From the NCBI GenBank assembly GCA_005883255.1, contig VAXS01000006.1:1-11259 (forward strand): a stretch of DNA of 11,259 nucleotides, written 5' to 3'. Position 1 is the first letter of the stretch, and each line of letters begins with the position of its first letter. Source of the stretch: Actinomycetota bacterium (lineage in GTDB: Bacteria; Actinomycetota; Thermoleophilia; Solirubrobacterales; Solirubrobacteraceae). Below are positions 9,514 through 11,259 of the stretch, in pieces. Below the pieces are notes generated by a model. It was not told the origin of the DNA, searched no databases, and was given only the letters and a program-made list of their open reading frames with translations. The position numbers and the translations under genes were made by a program.

Positions 9514-10014
9514 TTAGTCGAGCTCCACCAGCTCGAACTCGAGCCGGCCGTCTTCCACGCGGGCCATGCCCATGGTGTGGTGGGGCGCGCGGCGGCGCTC
9601 GGTGGGGCTGCCCGGGTTGAAGATCTGGAAGCGCCCGGCTCGCCCTCCGGCCGCGCGCTCGAGCAGCGGGAGGTGCGAGTGGCCGAAGACGACGGCGTCC
9701 ACGCCGGGGAAGCGGCGGCGCAGCCGGGCGAGGCGACCGAGGGCGGGGCCGGCATCGTGGACGACCGCTATCCGCGCGCTGTCGGCCTCGACGACCCGGA
9801 GCTCCGGCAGCCGCCGGCACAGCTCGCGGTCGTCAGCGTTGCCCTGGACGGCCGCGACCGGCCCCAGCATCTCCAGCGCCTGCAGGACGGACAGCGCGCT
9901 GAAGTCGCCGGCATGGAGGATGAGGTCGGCCGCCCGCAGGCGCTCGACGCACGAGCCCGGCAACTGCCGCGGCCCCCGGGGGAGGTGCGTGTCGGCGATG
10001 ATCGCGAGCAGCAC
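9514..10014 (-). CDS. YfcE/MJ0936-type metallophosphoesterase
   Basis: A small calcineurin-like phosphoesterase of 166 residues, the size of the YfcE group, whose studied members are metal-dependent phosphodiesterases; the substrate here is unknown. Metal ligands can be read in order: Asp8 and His10 (IADTH), Asp37 (LHAGDF), Asn59 (QGNAD), His86 (VVHDAG), and His112 and His114 (FGHSH). NPGSP at 133-137 is the usual signature near the end. The start at 10014 is GTG, chosen because MLLAIIADTH is the normal N-terminus; no Shine-Dalgarno precedes it, so a very short leader is possible. The TAA stop lies 12 bases before ribonuclease Z, suggesting a common transcript. It is divergent from the tRNA-Arg gene, with only 37 bases between them. 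Confidence 0.9.
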   Translation of the reverse strand: MLLAIIADTHLPRGPRQLPGSCVERLRAADLILHAGDFSALSVLQALEMLGPVAAVQGNADDRELCRRLPELRVVEADSARIAVVHDAGPALGRLARLRRRFPGVDAVVFGHSHLPLLERAAGGRAGRFQIFNPGSPTERRRAPHHTMGMARVEDGRLEFELVELD

Positions 10015-10042
10015 TGGCGCGTGCGGACCGTACCGCTAAGCT
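10014..10042 (+). promoter_or_regulatory. Possible promoter of the tRNA-Arg gene
   Basis: TAAGCT at 10037-10042 fits the -10 pattern TANNNT, and CTGGCG at 10014-10019 is a weak -35 match, with a 17-base spacer. The start of transcription would fall a few bases before the tRNA. The -35 box overlaps the start codon of the divergent metallophosphoesterase gene. This is a weak assignment based on position and spacing only. Confidence 0.3.
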
Positions 10043-10051
10043 GGCCCTCCG

Positions 10052-10124
10052 GCGCCCGTAGCTCAGGGGATAGAGCGTCCGCCTCCGGAGCGGAAGGTCG
10101 CAGGTTCAAATCCTGCCGGGCGCG
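10052..10124 (+). tRNA. tRNA-Arg (anticodon CCG)
   Basis: A complete 73-base cloverleaf. The acceptor stem GCGCCCG pairs with CGGGCGC (10117-10123), with G as discriminator at 10124. The D stem GCTC pairs with GAGC, the anticodon stem TCCGC with GCGGA, and the T stem GCAGG with CCTGC around TTCAAAT. The anticodon loop CTCCGGA puts CCG at 10085-10087, which reads the arginine codon CGG, common in DNA this rich in G+C. CCA is not encoded, so processing and CCA addition are needed. It is the only gene on the plus strand, facing the 3' end of the small membrane protein gene. No clear terminator hairpin with a T-run was seen in the 21 bases after it. Confidence 0.96.
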
Positions 10125-10145
10125 CTTTCGCTTGCGGCGGCGGCG

Positions 10146-10421
10146 TCAGTAGCGCCCGGGGCCGCCCCCGCGGCCCCAGCCGCGGCTGCGCCGGTACAGC
10201 CACACTACGAGCATCGAGAACAGGACGGAGAGGATCAGCCCGCCGCCGTGGCGATGGAGGACGTACCAGCTGAACAGCCCGGCGCTGAACGTCCCGCACA
10301 GGCCGACCAGGATCGTCAGCCCGATCCCCATCGGGTCGGGCCCCGGCACCAGCAGCCGCGCCAGAGCTCCCACCACCAGCCCGAACAGCGCGAGCACGAT
10401 CAGGTAGGCGATCAGCGACAC
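10146..10421 (-). CDS. GlsB/YeaQ/YmgE-type small membrane protein
   Basis: A 91-residue, strongly hydrophobic protein with three predicted membrane segments (about 3-20, 33-55 and 61-76) and a short Arg/Gly-rich cytoplasmic tail. The first loop GALARLLVPGPDPMGIGLTILVG (18-40) resembles the conserved part of the transglycosylase-associated GlsB/YeaQ/YmgE family: a glycine-rich helix, then ARLL-PG, then a T-I-L-G segment. The cellular role of this family is not well defined beyond envelope stress associations. The start is taken as the GTG at 10421, since MSLIAYLIVLALFGLVVGALARL fits the family N-terminus and the upstream frame loses membrane character; no Shine-Dalgarno is visible. It lies 19 bases after the channel-like gene on the same strand. 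Confidence 0.7.
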   Translation of the reverse strand: MSLIAYLIVLALFGLVVGALARLLVPGPDPMGIGLTILVGLCGTFSAGLFSWYVLHRHGGGLILSVLFSMLVVWLYRRSRGWGRGGGPGRY

Positions 10422-10440
10422 GGGCCGGAGGGTACTCGCC

Positions 10441-10866
10441 TCAGGTCGCCTCGGCCTGCTTGTCCAGCTCGACGCCCCGGCGGTAGAAGAACGCGCCGAA
10501 CGAGCCGGCCAGGGTGGCCACCACCGTGATCGCGTAGGCCTCCATGAAGACGTCGAGGACGCGGCCGGTCGGGGAGATCGGGTTGCGCAGCTGCGAGGAG
10601 ACGGTGAGCAGCTGGGTGGTGGTCCAGAAGATCGCGTCGCCGAACGTCTTGATCTCGGTCTGCGCCGCGTGTCGCTCGGCGAAGTAGGCGATGACCGCGC
10701 AGACGAGATCGATGCCGGCGGTGGCCAGCACGACCGCCTCCAGGCGGTCGCGCAGGCGCCGGTGGAAGTGCGTGTCACCCCGCAGGACCGCCCGGGCCTC
10801 CCGCATCGCGGCGCGCAGGACGCCGTGTCCGCTCATGGCCGCGATGATGCCAGCGGCCCCGGTCAC
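10441..10866 (-). CDS. Two-helix ion-channel-like membrane protein with altered selectivity filter
   Basis: A 141-residue protein (GTG at 10866), or 131 residues from the ATG at 10836; neither start has a good Shine-Dalgarno, and the GTG sits directly after the glycosyltransferase stop (TAG then GTG). The layout is that of a 2-TM potassium channel subunit: a basic N-terminal region (20-41), TM1 (about 43-62), a pore-helix-like stretch FGDAIFWTTTQLLTV (75-89), then TM2 (about 103-127), preceded by TGRVLDVF, which resembles the T-x-x-GR segment of these channels. The filter position reads TVSSQL (88-93) instead of TVGYGD, so potassium selectivity by the usual carbonyl cage is not expected. It may be a channel of other selectivity, a non-conducting relative, or a fold-only resemblance. 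The C-terminus is a short cytoplasmic tail. Confidence 0.6.
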   Translation of the reverse strand: MTGAAGIIAAMSGHGVLRAAMREARAVLRGDTHFHRRLRDRLEAVVLATAGIDLVCAVIAYFAERHAAQTEIKTFGDAIFWTTTQLLTVSSQLRNPISPTGRVLDVFMEAYAITVVATLAGSFGAFFYRRGVELDKQAEAT

Positions 10867-11259
10867 CTACCGGCGCAGCGCGCGCGCGTACAGCCGCAGG
10901 TAGGCGTCGGTGCTGCGCTCCGGCGAGAAGTCCTGGGCGCGGGCGCGGCAGGCCGCCGGCGTCGCCGGATCCTCGGCCAGCTTCAGCCCCTCCAGTAGCG
11001 CCTCGGCCACCGCGCGCGGGTGGTCCGACGAGAACAGGCGGCCGATCTCGGGCCGGTCCACCAGCTCGGGCAGCGCGCCGTGCCTGCTGCCCACCACCGG
11101 CGTCCCGCAGGCGAGCGCCTCGGCCAGGACCAGCCCGAACGAGTCGCCGACCGAGGGCAGCGCGGACACCCAGGCCCGGCGGTACATGGCCGCCACCGTC
11201 CGCGCGTCCGGCACGGGATCCAGCAGCTCCGCTCCCCGGCCGGAGAGCTCCGCCGCCAG
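10867..11259 (-). CDS. Glycosyltransferase, family 4-like, C-terminal part (5' end outside window)
   Basis: The last 130 residues of a GT-B fold glycosyltransferase; the frame is open to the right edge. The nucleotide-sugar binding region is recognised by DSFGLVLAEALACGTPVVGS followed by GALPELV, the usual E-x7-E region of GT4 enzymes with the first Glu replaced by Asp. VPDARTVAAMYRRAWVSALPS before it is the typical stretch leading into that motif. The remaining part (HPRAVAEALLEGL, then SPERSTDAYLRLYARAL) is the usual helical end. Donor and acceptor sugars cannot be told from this piece. It ends with TAG at 10867, immediately before the GTG of the channel-like gene. Confidence 0.85.
   Translation of the reverse strand: MAAELSGRGAELLDPVPDARTVAAMYRRAWVSALPSVGDSFGLVLAEALACGTPVVGSRHGALPELVDRPEIGRLFSSDHPRAVAEALLEGLKLAEDPATPAACRARAQDFSPERSTDAYLRLYARALRR

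Noticed and set aside
10052..10124. tRNA as an integration site for a mobile element
   Set aside because: No integrase, no direct repeat of the tRNA 3' end in the window, and ordinary housekeeping genes on both sides.
10125..10145. Terminator between the tRNA and the converging small membrane protein gene
   Set aside because: GC-rich bases with no clean inverted repeat and no T-run on either strand.
8719..10152. A 477-codon plus-strand open frame running through the tRNA gene
   Set aside because: It is opposite ribonuclease Z and the phosphoesterase and reads through a tRNA, with no domain seen; a shadow frame.

Overview
The window is high-GC DNA (hand counts of sampled stretches give about 73-75% G+C). 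It reads as a chromosomal segment from an actinobacterium-like organism. The GTG starts, the PyrR-controlled pyr cluster and the style of the CarA, PyrK and PyrB proteins make a Thermoleophilia/Solirubrobacterales-type genome my best guess; that placement is inference, not proof. Every protein gene lies on the minus strand. The only plus-strand gene is a tRNA-Arg(CCG).

Right end (about 10146-11259, read leftward): the C-terminal part of a family 4-type glycosyltransferase, a small two-helix ion-channel-like protein with an altered selectivity filter, and a GlsB/YeaQ/YmgE-type small membrane protein. The tRNA-Arg lies at 10052-10124 on the opposite strand. Next, still reading leftward, come a YfcE-type metallophosphoesterase, ribonuclease Z and a membrane-anchored single-PASTA-domain protein.

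Left and centre (1-8170): a de novo UMP biosynthesis operon in the order pyrR-pyrB-pyrC-(isochorismatase-family hydrolase)-carA-carB-pyrK. CarA and CarB make carbamoyl phosphate, PyrB makes carbamoyl aspartate, PyrC closes it to dihydroorotate, and PyrK is the electron-transfer subunit of the dihydroorotate dehydrogenase; its PyrD partner would be expected just beyond the left edge. PyrR is the UMP-sensing regulator. Every junction from pyrR to pyrK overlaps by 1 or 4 bases, which predicts translational coupling.

Points worth attention: (i) a hairpin just upstream of pyrR that matches the PyrR binding-loop consensus and pairs away part of the pyrR Shine-Dalgarno, predicting translational repression; (ii) CarA lacks about 50 residues of its glutaminase domain although the Cys-His-Glu triad is present; (iii) CarB lacks about 43 residues of its oligomerisation domain and has a Trp in the first ATP-binding glycine loop; (iv) a lower-GC cysteine-hydrolase gene is embedded in the operon; (v) the channel protein has TVSSQL where TVGYGD is expected. 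No mobile element, CRISPR array or defence system was seen. There is no gene-free stretch longer than 300 bases; the longest gap between genes is 63 bases.
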